Made by a program: the position numbers and the translations under genes. From positions 28,381,166 to 28,445,165 of the forward strand of contig JAJEKV010000003.1 of the NCBI GenBank assembly GCA_021234155.1: DNA of 64,000 bases, read 5' to 3'. A model generated the notes under the pieces. That model saw nothing but the letters and a program-made list of their open reading frames with translations, searched no databases and was not told the origin of the DNA. This document shows, piece by piece, positions 23,766 through 34,989 of the stretch (position 1 is the stretch's first letter; every line of letters begins with the position of its first letter). The stretch is from Isoetes taiwanensis. Lineage: Eukaryota; Streptophyta; Lycopodiopsida; Isoetales; Isoetaceae.

Positions 23766-23909
23766 AAGAGGCAGTTATCTTTAGATTTTGATGCGCATTG
23801 CTTATCAGAGTAACTGTGTATGCTGCTTGAATTTTATTGACAGCTGGGTTCAAAAGCATAATGTTTTTATGTTCAATATCAATGATTTCTGCAAAAATCA
23901 GCATTATCA
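23766..23909. other. Spacer between COBL stop and tRNA
   Basis: COBL 3' UTR and tRNA upstream sequence. No canonical AATAAA is seen. CAA triplets just before the tRNA resemble plant Pol III start contexts. Confidence 0.4.
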
Positions 23910-23981
23910 ATCAGAGTGGCGCAGCGGAAGCGTGGTGGGCCCATAACCCACAGGTCCCAGGATCGAAACCTGGCTCTGATA
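23910..23981 (+). tRNA. Initiator tRNA-Met (CAT anticodon)
   Basis: 72 nt with a seven-pair acceptor stem (ATCAGAG/CTCTGAT) and A73. The first pair is A1-U72, as in eukaryotic initiators. The D arm is GCGCAGCGGAAGCG. The anticodon stem GTGGG/CCCAC with loop CCCATAA shows the three consecutive G-C pairs typical of initiators. The T arm is CCAGG/CCTGG with loop ATCGAAA, the eukaryotic initiator variant of TTCGA. There is no intron and no encoded CCA. The internal A and B boxes are intact, so it is probably functional. Confidence 0.97.
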
Positions 23982-24009
23982 CAATACAGAGTGCAAGCTT
24001 CCCACTATA

Positions 24010-24032
24010 TTTTTTATTATTATTTATTTTTT
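24010..24032 (+). terminator. Pol III terminator T-runs after tRNA-iMet
   Basis: Six T at 24010-24015 and six T at 24027-24032, 28-51 bp after the tRNA, are suitable RNA polymerase III stop signals. Confidence 0.7.
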
Positions 24033-24038
24033 GACAAA

Positions 24039-24088
24039 CCCCCCGGGCAGAAGGGTGTGGCCTCCCCCCGGGCAGAAGGGTGTGGCCT
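24039..24088 (+). repeat. 25-bp tandem duplication
   Basis: A 25-bp unit starting CCCCCCGGGCAGAAGGGTGT occurs at 24039-24063 and again, exactly, at 24064-24088. Confidence 0.95.
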
Positions 24089-24127
24089 TTGGAAGTAGTC
24101 CCAAACATGTTTATAAAATGGTGGGAA

Positions 24128-24560
24128 CATCTCAGATCCGTTTTGAAGGCCTAGATTAAGGACAGAGTTAAGACAATGAAATTTTTGATGTTTCCATTTT
24201 TTTTTTTCTATTTGCGGTGTCATTGAAATTGGAGTTGTCTTTTACTAATTGTACCCATTTTCTTTTCTATTTGCGGTGTCATTGAAATTGGAGTTGTCTT
24301 CTAATTGTACACCTCCGAGAGTTCCCGCTTGCAATTCGGGCTTACCTAGGGCTTCAGGGTATGGATGTGGAATATGTTCCAATATTCCTATCTAATGGCG
24401 GAAAAGGCTGGTGAGATCTGTTTTGAAGGGCTATATTAAGGATGGAACTAAGACAACTTTTTTTTTTTTATACTTTTTTTCTATTTGCAGCGTTAGTTAA
24501 GTTGGAGCTGTCTTCCTCTAATTACACACAATCAAGAGTTCTCACCTTGCACGAGTTGAA
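24128..24560 (+). repeat. Local duplicated blocks
   Basis: CTATTTGCGGTGTCATTGAA occurs at 24208 and 24267 (offset 59), with a diverged third copy near 24479. The wider block starting GATCCGTTTTGAAGG at 24136 recurs diverged near 24415. No coding potential. Confidence 0.7.
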
Positions 24561-26171
24561 TGTTGATGAGATCTAACATTCTTTGGATATGTGAGACCAA
24601 AATCTTTAGTGTTTTTAAGAGGTATGTTCTACAAAAGAGGTAGGCGTCAGGTAATTTGCATACCGTGCAAACATATATTTCTATGAAAATATACTTTATG
24701 TCCTCCTGTGAACCAGATTAGAAAAGTGAATGTTTTTTGGATAAGGCATACATCTTCCAATGTTATGCTAACTATGCTAACATATGCCATGCACAATGAA
24801 AAATAGGTTGCTTATATTGGGCCGAATTTGAGCTGGCTCGGGTAAGATCTTAAGGTGGATTTATACAGAAGAGGATAAGGAGGATAAGGGAAATATAGAT
24901 GCTTGGTCGAGCTCTTCCTTGCTTGCTATGCTTATGCTCTATAGAAAAAAGGGGATCATTTTCATTCTTTGAAGAGTAGGGCTTTGTTCACAAAAGAGCA
25001 AGCCAAATGTACTATATAGCAGGGTTGGGTATCCGGAAGTGTATATCTACAATTGCATCTTATATCTCTGGTTCCAATGTCAAAATGCGGGAAAGAGAAG
25101 AAATGATCAAATGCAACTTATGAACATTATGAGCAAAAAAACTTAGGTTTTTGAAATTATTTTTTGAACATCTTGATCTCTATGTAGTTATGAGATGATG
25201 GACTATGAAATCATATACATAAGGCTTAGATTTGCTTGCCTTTTATTTTTACATGGCTATGGCTAAATGCTTCTACTATTTATAGAGTTTTGGCAAGAAT
25301 GATAAAGGCCAATTCAGTGGAGAAACAATCTGAATAGTTAGAGAGCTAAGAACAATCAAGCTCTTCTAATCAGGTTGGATGGATATTTATTTAGCATAAA
25401 ATACAACTCTTTTTCTTTCGTTTTAAAACTCATCCTTACATGCCGATGGTCGCACATCTTTTCGCAAAATAAATTAATATTCATACTTTAAATACAGGTC
25501 TGATAGCTTATCTTACTACAAAATGGGTTTTATGGTCATGATCTAATACTGCAGGCTTATTTGGGCATGATAAAAGCAGGTAACTGATTGCCTAAGGCAA
25601 ATTATTTATATACTAAATATATATGGGGAATGATTTACTAAGTATATAATTACCACTGTTTTTTTCTTTATAGAAAGCAAGGCGCTATTTTAGGTACTCT
25701 TTATATGGACTAATATTAGATTTGTCGTAATTGAATATGATTATTAATACTAAAGGTATGAACTTGTAAACAAGTTAACCTTAAGGAGATTGTGATCATG
25801 CTCCATGTGGACATGATACAATAATTGAAAACGCACTTTGGAAGATGTACAAGTTTCCTTTATGGTGTGAAAATATCTAGAATTGATGTGATCATTATCC
25901 CTAAAAAATGCATAGTTTTAATGCATGTACCTAGTATTCTAGATGATTGCTAGATTAGTTGGAGTGGTGGACTATATGCTTGTTAGTTGCTTTTGTATTT
26001 TGCTATGGGCATGATTACCCGATCATTGGTGGGCTTGTTAGTGCTGTGTAGAGGATGCAGTAGGGTTGGTCTATAATGCTGCTTGATTACGCTTCTATGT
26101 AGACAATAGTGTTATACATAGTATAGGTACTATTTTTTGCCTTGGGTTGGTGGTTGTTTGCAGGATGATGC
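24561..26171. other. Intergenic, nothing recognised
   Basis: AT-rich DNA, no open frame of note and no repeat that I can define. Confidence 0.5.
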
Positions 26172-26926
26172 AAGTCCAAAGAAGATATACTGCTTATGTA
26201 TTGTTCTACATGCATATTAATGATCAACAATGTTCGATTTAGGTGCAGCTCGACTAGTTGTTTGGCGGGGTAAACTTGATTTTTTCGTATCAAATAATAA
26301 AGATGGATTAAAGGCAAACTAGAAAGTGGCTAATGAATTTTTTTATTTTTTTTTGGAAGGAAGGAAGTTTATTTTAACGTCCACGGAGGCCAGAGGCCTA
26401 TGAGACGGTACATGCAGAGAACAGGCAAAGAAGCCAAAAACCCCAACACCAAAAACAAACAATGTAACTGTACAGTAGAACCCTACTACCGGGATGAAAA
26501 AACCCCCACTTGGGAGGAAAAACCCTAACAGTAGGCTCTCAAATACCATGCCCCCGAAGAGCAAGTCTGACGGCCGAAATCTGCAGGATGTAAGCTCCCA
26601 GTCGCGCTACCATAGGTGATGCGAGTAACTGATGTAGCGGTGTGTCAGAGCATCTAAGATCAGTGTGCACTGCTCGGACCTGGGCATATGCTGGGCACTG
26701 CTGGAGGGCATGGTACTCATCCTCTATCACGTGCATCTCACAACACTGACATATCCTCTCCTCCCTGGGGATCCCGTGCCCGCCATTCACCCCCCAGCGA
26801 CCTGTTTCAATTCTGAGGTAATGGGAACCCGTCCTTATGGCAGCAATAGCTCTCCGTTTCTTCACAGAGATGTGTGCTTTCAAGTACCGATGGGGTCCAT
26901 GCTCAAGGCCGGGATTAATCTGAGCG
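26172..26926 (-). mobile_element. LINE family 2, 3' fragment (outer copy A)
   Basis: Minus strand. Contains the C-terminal knuckle (ERICQCCEMHVIEDEYHALQ) and RRAIAAIRTGSHYLRIET, related to the RLIASIRTGAHCLRIET of family 1. The 3' UTR carries AAAACCCCCACTTGGGAGGA, and the body ends in a GGAAGGAAGG/T-rich tail near 26345. Sequence 26172-26343 beyond the tail is also duplicated. Direct copy A' lies at 35828-36577. A stops at GAGC (26925), where it joins the Helitron-flank copy. Confidence 0.8.
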
Positions 26927-27110
26927 TATAAAGGTGAAAGTAGATATTACAATGGTCTTTTAATGTAAGTAGGATACTCCAAAGCCTAATAACCAAATAC
27001 CCATCATATCATGCAACATTATTTGATTTAAAATATACATATTCGTCACTAGTAATGGTGCCCAGCGTTGCTGGGCATAAGTTCAGAGCCTGTAAATGTT
27101 TTGGGGGCTG
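26926..27110 (-). repeat. Inverted copy of 19353-19535, with Helitron 3' end
   Basis: Reverse complement of the 19.4-kb segment, including the hairpin (27061-27077) and CTAG (27049-27052, minus-strand sense). It bridges LINE fragment A and the left arm of the palindrome. Confidence 0.9.
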
Positions 27111-27126
27111 CTATGGACTTTTATTC

Positions 27127-27328
27127 CCAGTGTATTGCTAGTGAGGCTGCATCAGAATCCACAAGCAGCACTAAACCAGTGTCGGAGGAGCCTCTTGGAG
27201 ACCAATCACGAAATCTTGCAGTTGTTGCTCGTCTAAGAAGGAGAAGAAGGAAGAGTCTAGTTAAGTATTCAACTTCCCAGTGTTCTATGCATAACAATAA
27301 GCCACTGGTAATGGAGAAATGTGGTTAA
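27127..27328 (+). pseudogene. Detached copy of the last exon of the 44-49 kb gene
   Basis: Identical in coding content to 44218-44421 ([36 protein letters not shown]-stop). Here the intron acceptor is replaced by TTTTATTCCCAG from the breakpoint sequence, so no upstream exons remain. It is carried along by the palindrome. Confidence 0.8.
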
Positions 27329-28063
27329 TGACTCCGTATTTTCGTGTAACAATTAATCTCGGTCCATGGTTTTGGAATTTGTGCAAAGTAACGTTGTTAA
27401 TGGAATGCCAATAAAAAGGCAACGAGTTTATCTCAATTATCTTTGTTCTGATTTCTGTTCAATAAAAGTTTTTTGCAAAATTATCTAAAGTGCGTAGATT
27501 AAAGTTCTGTTTTAGAAATGTGAAATGTCAGGATTGTAAGGATTTTGTTTACAATGGGGATGCAGGATCCTACACGGAGTATTGTAAATAGGCATGAAGG
27601 TAATGGCAAATAAAGTCCTCTTGGACTGCTCTAAAATGGTACATATTCTCAAGAAGAATATTAATCAAGTCTCCTCATAAATATTGTGCACTACCACTAT
27701 GCCTTTGGTATTTTCTATAATGCTTTTGATTAGCTTTTCTAGTTCTGAAATGCTTTGGAATACCATTCACAAGACGTTGCCAAAGTGGCACTTGAATGAG
27801 CATGCCCTATTGGATTTGAATGAATTTGTTTGAGATCCAGGTAATTAGAATGTTATAATTACTCTTTTACAATTCATTATTTTTGCAATTTCGCTATTTT
27901 TGCTAGATCCACATGCACGCTCTTAGATGGATATCCTATAGTCTACTTGTGCAATGCCTTCTCATATTATAGAAACATCAAGTAGCACATTTTAAGAACT
28001 TTGGCACCATTCCAAAGTTACACAAATTTCCCCTGCATACACGAGTAGGGGAAGAGAAACGTT

Positions 28064-28087
28064 CGCGGCGGCCGTAAGGCCGCCGCG
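28064..28087. repeat. GC-rich perfect hairpin, left arm only
   Basis: CGCGGCGGCC, loop GTAA, GGCCGCCGCG. The mirror position in the right arm (about 43456-43485) has unrelated AT-richer sequence. Confidence 0.85.
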
Positions 28088-28155
28088 ATAAGTTTCTTGT
28101 AAAAATAAATCGTTACTAGTTTATTGCCCACATACATAGAACATAGCAACGAAGC

Positions 28156-28293
28156 ACTATTAAAACCATAGTGCTAAACCAAGCAAACTAACTATTATAA
28201 AATACCATAATCTTGAACTATACGACTATTAAAACCATAGTGCTAAACCAAGCAAACTAACTATTATAAAATACCATAATGTTGAACTATGAA
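28156..28293. repeat. 69-bp tandem duplication in the CACTA-like end
   Basis: ACTATTAAAACCATAGTGCT starts at 28156 and 28225. The same pair is mirrored near 43255-43392 in the right arm. It carries the AACCAT motif shared with the other element end. Confidence 0.85.
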
Positions 28294-28451
28294 GAAAACT
28301 AGAACAATAGATCACAAGCAAGAACCATACTACATAACACTTCATGGTTAATCAACATATTAACCCACAAACTTACATTAGTTTATTATCATGGTTTTAT
28401 GGAAAAACTGCTATGAAAAACTAATAACGATTATTTTTTGGGGGCCTTGTG

Positions 28452-29638
28452 TGAGTGCTACAAAGCACTGACTTGGCAATAGTGATCCTACCTGCCATGG
28501 ACAACTTGCTGCCCTTCCACCAATTGAGGTGTTTCTGCAACCCCTGCAAAATCTCATCCCACACCCTCCCCATGGAAACATCCCTCCAAAGGGAATACCC
28601 AAATGCCTTAGTACACACATTACCTGGAAGCACCTTCCAAGGGAATAGAGCCAAACAAGGGGGAGGCGGAGTCAGTTGAGCCCATAGTGCAGAGCATTTA
28701 CCCCAATTCAGAAGAATGCCCGAGGCCAAGGAGAAAGTATCCAGCAAACCCTTCACATTCCGCAAATTCCTCTCTTCTGCCACCAAGAAGAGGAAAGTGT
28801 CATCGGCAAACTGGTTAAAAATCTGATGGCTACCATCTTGCATCCAAAGCCCATCCACCACCCCCTCCTCATCGCAACCAAAACAATCGAGACAAAGGCC
28901 TCCGCCACAATCGAAAACAAAACGGGGCCAAAGGGCACCTCGACGCACCCCCCGCGCCTAAGGAGAAAAAGGCGGAGGGTTCACCCCGCACACCACCGTG
29001 AGTCCGCGGCCGACCTATGTAGCTTCATGACTGTCTCTGTAAAGCGTGGACCACAGCCCAACGCTAACATCATAGCAGACAAGAACTCCCAACGAACACT
29101 ATCGTAAGCTTTGGCAAAGTCAAGCTTAAGATGAGCAGGAGATGCATGAGCTTGTTTTGGGGGCTGTTAAGCCATCTATTCTGCCTTACCAGCGTGAGAG
29201 CTTGGAGCAGGAGCTTTCCAGAGAGGATTTAGCGGAGGCATGTATGTGCATGGCCAAGGATAAATGTTCTGGGCTGGATGGCATCCCTGTGGAGTTCTTT
29301 CAGACTTATTGGGAGTGGGCTGGTGAGTCTGTGTACCAGGTGTATCTTGAGTTGCTGCAGTCTTCTCAAATGGATAGGATCTTGAATACTGCATGCATTT
29401 CCTTGATTCCTAAGGTTAAGCAGCCTTCTACTATTAATTATTGGAGGCATATCTCCTTGTTGTCCTCTGTGTACAAGATTATTGCGAAAGCCCTGGCAGA
29501 GAAGTTGAAGCCGGTGTTGACTTCTTCCATTAGTAAGGTGCAGTCTGGGTTTGTTCCTGGAGGAACATTTTGACTAATGTTGACGCAGCTTATGAGGGCC
29601 TTTATTGGGCCAGGAGAACAGGTTGCTAAATATTCTTG
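28452..29638 (-). mobile_element. L1-type LINE, left-arm copy with 5' inversion
   Basis: Mirror of 41910-43097. The RT core is on the minus strand at about 28455-29135 (FADDT motif, GVRQGCPL region). The 5' RT part is on the plus strand at 29142-29573 (CSGLDGIPVEFFQ, SINYWRHISLLSSVYKII-like, SGFVPGGTF). See the right-arm entry for the complete structure. Confidence 0.85.
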
Positions 29639-29927
29639 AAAACATCCATCCATCTTTTTTGGGTGCCTAAAATCCTATTTGATTCTACTTACACATCCTT
29701 GATTGGAAGTAAGTCTCTTTCTTTTTCCTCCTTTATTTGGTGAGATGCTTCATAAAAGGCTATGGGAATACAAACCTATGGCCGATTCTTAAAGAGTTAT
29801 TGACACTAACAAGAAAATGGTGACATTTGAAGAATGTTATAAATAAACTTCAATTTGAGTCACACCACTTGTGCTTCTAATTCAACTGGAGTGATCCATT
29901 TTCCACTGCAAATTGATCATCTTAGCC

Positions 29928-29934
29928 TATATAA
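29928..29934 (+). promoter_or_regulatory. TATA box of the Hint gene (left-arm copy)
   Basis: TATATAA 34 bp before the ATG at 29968. This implies a very short leader if used, and it is present in both arms. Confidence 0.4.
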
Positions 29935-29967
29935 GAAGATTTAAAGAAAGTAATAGAAGCACGAGAC

Positions 29968-30442
29968 ATGGCAATGGTGGTGGCAACGATACTCGTTTTT
30001 CTGTTGGCTCTTCCCTTTTATGTGGAATTAGGTGATAGTAGAAATGATACTGGAGGAAGTACTGGTGGCTGCTTTCCAGGTAGTAATAACCATCTCGAAC
30101 TTTTGATGGTTTGGAGCTAAATATTTTGCTCTTGGCAATGGTAGGTGATGCCCTCGTGTTGACCCCATTTGGATTCACCAAGAGTATAAAGGATGTTGTT
30201 ATTGGTGACAAGGTGTTTAGTTAAACTTTCATTTTTGCTTTGGATAATGGGATCTCAAATAATATGATAAGTTGATAACATTATTTTCTACCTGATGTAG
30301 GTTGCTACTTCTACTTCATCATACGGGGAGATCATTTATGAGGATGTCTATGCACTTGGCCACAAGGATGCTGACATTCTTTCTGAATATATACAACTCC
30401 CCGGAAGAAACATTATGCATAATATATCAGCTGCTTTTGAAG
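29968..30442 (+). pseudogene. Secreted Hedgehog/intein (Hint, Hog) domain protein, 5' part
   Basis: Three exons: 29968-30079, 30145-30212 and 30301-30442, all with GT-AG borders and matching phases (1, 0, 1). The product starts with a signal peptide (MAMVVATILVFLLALPFYV). After a short glycine/serine spacer it reads GGCFPGDALVLTPFGFTKSI, DVVIGDKV, GEIIYEDVYALGHKDADI and SEYIQL. GC-F-GDA with the catalytic cysteine first, K-I--V--GD-V, and V-xxx-HKDAD are the opening blocks of Hedgehog-type Hint domains, which self-cleave through that cysteine. The Cys follows the signal peptide by only about 15 residues, so no separate N-terminal signalling domain is present. The second half, including the TxxH block, is missing: L1-type RT sequence starts 42 bp after exon 3. 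Broken gene, or a gene with a distant remainder. Confidence 0.75.
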
Positions 30443-30483
30443 GTACGTACTAGGCTAAGAAAACAAGTCAAAAAGTGGCAGAC

Positions 30484-30838
30484 ATTAAACTAAACTTTAC
30501 AAAAGCCTACGACAATATCAGGTGGAGTTTCTTGTATAAAATGATGTTAAAACTGTGATGCGGGGAGTTTCTTATTGGAAGTGTTAAAAAACTATTTCAC
30601 TCAGCACGCCCCTCAGTCTTAATCAATGGAAAATCTTCCCTCATATTTACAATCGGAAGAGGCATTAGATAGGGTTGTCCACTAGCCTCGTTTTTATTTA
30701 ATATAGTAGCAAAAGCCTTCTCACAGCTTTTGTTACAGGCCTCAAGAGCTGGCTGTTAGAAGACCTTCACATGGGGGATGGATCTCAACAGATATGTAAC
30801 CAGTACGCGGACGACTCTTTCCTATTTTCGTGAGGCTC
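30484..30838 (+). mobile_element. L1-type RT remnant (left-arm copy)
   Basis: Reads LNFTKAYDNIRWSFLYKMM, a stop, GRGIR-stop-GCPLASFLFNIVAKAF and NQYADDSFLFS, a typical L1 RT palm with stops and a frameshift. It cuts off the Hint gene. A different family from the L1 at 42-43 kb. Mirrored at 40712-41064. Confidence 0.8.
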
Positions 30839-30929
30839 ATGCTCCCCTGTGGCATCTTTTTGCGCTTTACACGCTTAGATGAGACATGTAAATTTTGTAC
30901 TTTTATCTAATTAATAAACTTTTTGGCTT

Positions 30930-33900
30930 TTGTCGCAGCCTTTCTCCAACGTATGAGTTTTAATTTCCCTTGTGGAAGTTCGGCTCGGGGATTATGATTA
31001 CAGGGGAGCCCAAAAGGATAATGACCAGATAAGAGGGGAGATACAAGCAACAACGCAGCTAGTCACGGAGATGGGGCACCGCTTGGATAAGGTCCACCGC
31101 CAGGTGGATGGAAGACATGGCGCAAGCACGGGCCGACATGAAGGGGTTGCCGCAGCAGATTGTACAAGTCACAAGCATGGCTGGTCGGATAGATGCTAAG
31201 GAGAAGGATGTGGAAGCGGGCAAGGGCGTGCTCCAATTCCTTGAGGAAGCAAAGGCGCATGTGCATGACATGTCGAAGATGCTCACATATAGAGAACCAT
31301 ATGGCCCACTTACAAAGAAGAGATGCGGGACCTCCGAATGGAGGTGCAACGAGTCCCGAGTGCACCACGCCGTCGCACCAGCACCCCATACCGCAGGCCG
31401 AGGTGGCTCAGTGGAATCGAGAGGGTTCGCGGAGGAGCAAGACATCCAGCGCGCCGCCAACCTTATTGTGCGGGATTGCCGGAGGAGCAAGGTGAGGATT
31501 TGCCGTAAGCTTACCACCCCGGTACTTGCAAAGCTCCAATTACGAGATTTGGTTATCAAGAGTCCAATCGTATTCGGAGGACCGAGCATGAGACCCTCGG
31601 CTAGTTAAGTTTGTTTTTTTTTTTTGGATTGGGAGGCAAAATCTTTGTTGTTGCACCGCATCGGCCGCTTGAAAGGTACGCCCATATACCGGATCCGATC
31701 TCACGCCACCGCAACAACGGGAGAGAAGCCAAGAGTTGGTCAAGATAAGAGAGATTCGACAAGCCGGAGGGGCTGCTGGTTTGGTTAATGGCAAGATGAA
31801 GGTATATGTGCCTCCTCGCCGACAGCCATGAGGCAAAGATTCCCACGAACACCGTGGTCGCAGGGGCAGAGCGTCCAGGGGCATCGCCCGCGGGTGCCGT
31901 GGAGAGGGCGGATTGAGGCCTTCCACAACCGCAAAGACATCCATCGATCCCGCGGAGCAAAGGCCCGAAGTTAGTCCAACCACGCCAGCCGCCCCTCGCA
32001 CTCGATGGGTCCACGGTCGCAAAAGATAGGGAAAGTGTCTTCGTGATTGTTTTCGGAATTGTAGGGGCTTCCCGCGGGCGTAAGGGGCGCTGGTTTGAAT
32101 GGGATCGCGACAGACATGGACATCGCCTTCCCCGGCAGGAGACATGGGAGTATGAAGGGCATCGATTGCCGACATTCGAGGATATCAGATTTCTCACTTG
32201 CTAATGAGCCATGGCGACGTGGGTACGGTGGAGTGGCTTGCTACTTTAGGGGACGCCTTTAGCATGCAAGATCACACTTCAGAAGTCCGATGCATTTAAC
32301 CGCTACATGTGGGTAATGGTATTAGAGCCCGGTCATGTCCCATTGTTTTTGCTAGCCGCTACATTCCCCATGCAGTGCTCTAAGTTCTACTGTGTACATG
32401 ATGCGCATTACGCATGTCCGTGATGCCGATAGGGAAATCAGATGATGATATAGACCGCTATACACAAAGCCAGGAGGGTGTGTTTTTGCTAGGAGACTTC
32501 AATGCTCAGACGGGCGCAGCTTGGTATCGCAGGACCTTCCAAGGTGACGCTTAATGCAGATCCGCTTTGGTTTGAGACAAACCGCTACTCAAAGATACAC
32601 CGGCGACTCCCTGTGATATGGTGGTTAGACCATTTGGCGTGCAACCTGGTCCAGCTCGCCGTGTTTTTGACATGGTAATTTGTAATGGTATGCATCGATG
32701 GCCACACTCGGGGGTGTTACTTGCGGGAGTGATAGGCGTGATGGGGAGCTAGTGTGTTGATTACCTTCGCCCGTAGCAAAGACTTGACATGGTTACACAC
32801 TTCTCCATTGGCACAAGCAATGTGAGATGAGGAGGCTTTGTCGATCACTACCCGCTTTTATGTCATACTGAATTGGGAGCACTCAATAGTGGAGACACCG
32901 CAAAGGGGACGTGGAGGGTTACCATATATCCCACGCCATCGTAAGGTGAAAATGCGATGAATCGTGTTGGTGCGGGAGTTACTGTGGGTTTGATAGCTTC
33001 TACACACCGCAAGCACGTGTGCATGGCTGGTGAAGGCGCCGCTTGGTACCGCCGGGGCTTCCTTTGCGTTGAAGGACCCTCCAAGGAGGGACACCGCGAT
33101 TTTCCCCGAGAACCCGCGGGTTTGATGTCGATTGCAAGGCTCTAAAGAGCCACCGCGCTTGGTCATAGATCCACGCTTGCGCCACAGCCCCGCAAGACTA
33201 TAAGCTCTTCCTAAAAGCCAAGAAGGGGAGATACATGGCGTAAAACCCGTGAGCTCGCTTGACATGCTCATGGCAGAGCCAAAAGCTTTTTGGCGTAAGG
33301 TGTTATACCGTAAGCGAGGTGTGGTCGGTAATGTAAGTGTGGAGCAATGGATGCACCGCTTGCAGGACTTATATGACCCCCGTGAGCTAATGCCGTGGTC
33401 CCGCATCGTAGGAGAGGTGCCGCAGCTTACACGGGAGGATGTCCGCCAGGTCTCGTGCATCGGGCTAATGGCAAGGCAAAGGATTTACAGGGCCGCAAGC
33501 CGAAGCCGTTGAAATGGGGTGGCCCATCCGTGGTAGGGCCCCCCGACGGTGATCATTAACCAAGCTCGAGCGAGGGGCCCTCGTGAGTGGATGGTTAGTA
33601 AGGTTGTTCCTGTGCATAAACCGGGTAATACTGGATGAGCCGATTTAATTACCGGATGATTATGGTAAGCTCGGCCGTTTGCAAAGCTCCCCCGGTGGGT
33701 GGTGGAGAAGAAACTCACTAAGTGGGCCGAGGAGGGTGGGTGCGGGCAATTGGCCAGCAAGCTTTTCGCCCCACCCACCTACCTAATCGACCATATCTTC
33801 ACAATGAGAGTATTGATGGAGGCAAGCCGGAATGCGCCGACAGACTTGTATTGTCGCTTTGTAGATTTTAAGATCGCATATGATACCGCCCCCGGAGACA

Positions 33901-34958
33901 TGCCGCGGGCGTAGAGGTTGCAAGAATTGCGCGAAGTTCCACAGAGTTGCGTAATGGGGTGCACCAGCCAAGTTATGATGGGATTTATGCCGCGACCGCC
34001 TTTATGAAGATCGACGGTAGCTAGCACTATGGGAGTTAAGCGGGGCTGCCCGTTGTCTCCAACGCTTTTGGGTTGTACATTGATAGCTTGGAGACGTGGA
34101 TGCAAGCACCATGGGGAGCCGAGGTGCAATTATCTGCGGCGACCTCGCGGAGCCAGTTACTATATGCGGATGATGTAGCTTTGCTAGCCCATACGGCCAG
34201 CAAGATTTGGATGCCCCTCGCTGGGTTCGTGGGGCAACGGGAATGACAGCTGAACTTGCACAAAACTAAGCTTCTTCACGATCCCGTCCTCGCAACACCC
34301 TATCCCTGAAAGTTATATTACAGGGGATGTGAAGTGGAGATGGTGCGGAGCTTCAAGTATCCGGGAATTGATTTCACTACTAACATGTGTGGGATGAGTG
34401 TGTGGAGAGGAGAGAGCCAAAGGCAGCCGGAAGGCTTTATATGCAAGGCAAAAAACGCTGCGGTTGCCGGATAGATCTCTCGCGGATCGGGCGAGGAGAG
34501 CACACCTCTTTAGGGCTTTGGTCGAGCCGGTGCTGCTATATGGGGTGGAGGTTTGGGGCCCAAAGAAGCTTAGCAAAAACACGGGATAGGTTGGAAAGGG
34601 TGCAGAAAGCTTTCTTGACATATAGCTTGGGAGTGAAGGACACCGTACCGTATCAGATTTTGTTGTATGAGACGGGGTTCTGGCCTTTACAGCATTCTGC
34701 TATGCGCAGGCATCTTACTTGCTTCCATAAGGTGGATGGGATGGATGAGCATCGCTTGCCCCCACAGGCTGTGTTGTTAACGCAGGGCCCCTAGCGGCTG
34801 AAGAGGGTATGGCACGAGCACTGTAAGGGATGGTTTAGGAGGTGGTCTATGGATTACCAACAGATGGTGGCACTGGCAGATTGCAATTGGATGCGGGCTA
34901 TGCTGCCACCCTGTGGGATGCCTCTACTCTTGCAAAGCCCAAGACAGAGCACTATCAC
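30930..34958 (+). mobile_element. LINE family 2, left-arm copy (3' end missing)
   Basis: Plus strand: coiled coil (about 30970-31300), endonuclease region (31650-33080; FDMVICNG, SDHYP-like end), linker with AEPKAFWRKVLY (33260), RT with STDHIFTMRVLMEASRNA-like and FVDFK (33780-33870), and a YADD-equivalent near 34165. Connection sequence follows (ERVQKAF, YSLGVKDTVPYQIL) to 34950, where it folds back. Many frameshifts, mostly at sites that differ from the right-arm copy. Confidence 0.85.
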
Positions 34959-34989
34959 GCTCTGTCTTGGGCTTTGCAAGAGTAGAGGC
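34920..34989. repeat. Perfect 31-bp inverted repeat at the fold-back junction
   Basis: GCCTCTACTCTTGCAAAGCC plus 11 more bases (34920-34950), spacer ACTATCAC, then the exact complement (34959-34989). The first arm is LINE family 2; the second is the same LINE on the opposite strand, and then the sequence jumps to an L1/host copy. Confidence 0.95.

Larger units (their letters stand above)
27127..28451 (-). mobile_element. Copy of the terminal 1.3 kb of the CACTA-like element
   Basis: Inverted copy of 43098-44421. Its terminal repeat (CTTGTG at 28446-28451) is followed by TGA, the complement of the TCA duplication, and then L1 sequence. The other end is cut at the palindrome boundary. Confidence 0.85.
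27127..34958. repeat. Left arm of the giant palindrome
   Basis: Reverse complement of about 36577-44421; paired coordinates sum to about 71545 throughout. AT-rich parts (for example 27130-28050 against 43500-44420) look identical. GC-rich LINE parts differ at many small sites, mostly CAG/CTG. It contains, left to right, a gene exon copy, the CACTA-like end, L1, the Hint gene, an L1-type RT remnant and LINE family 2. Confidence 0.93.
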
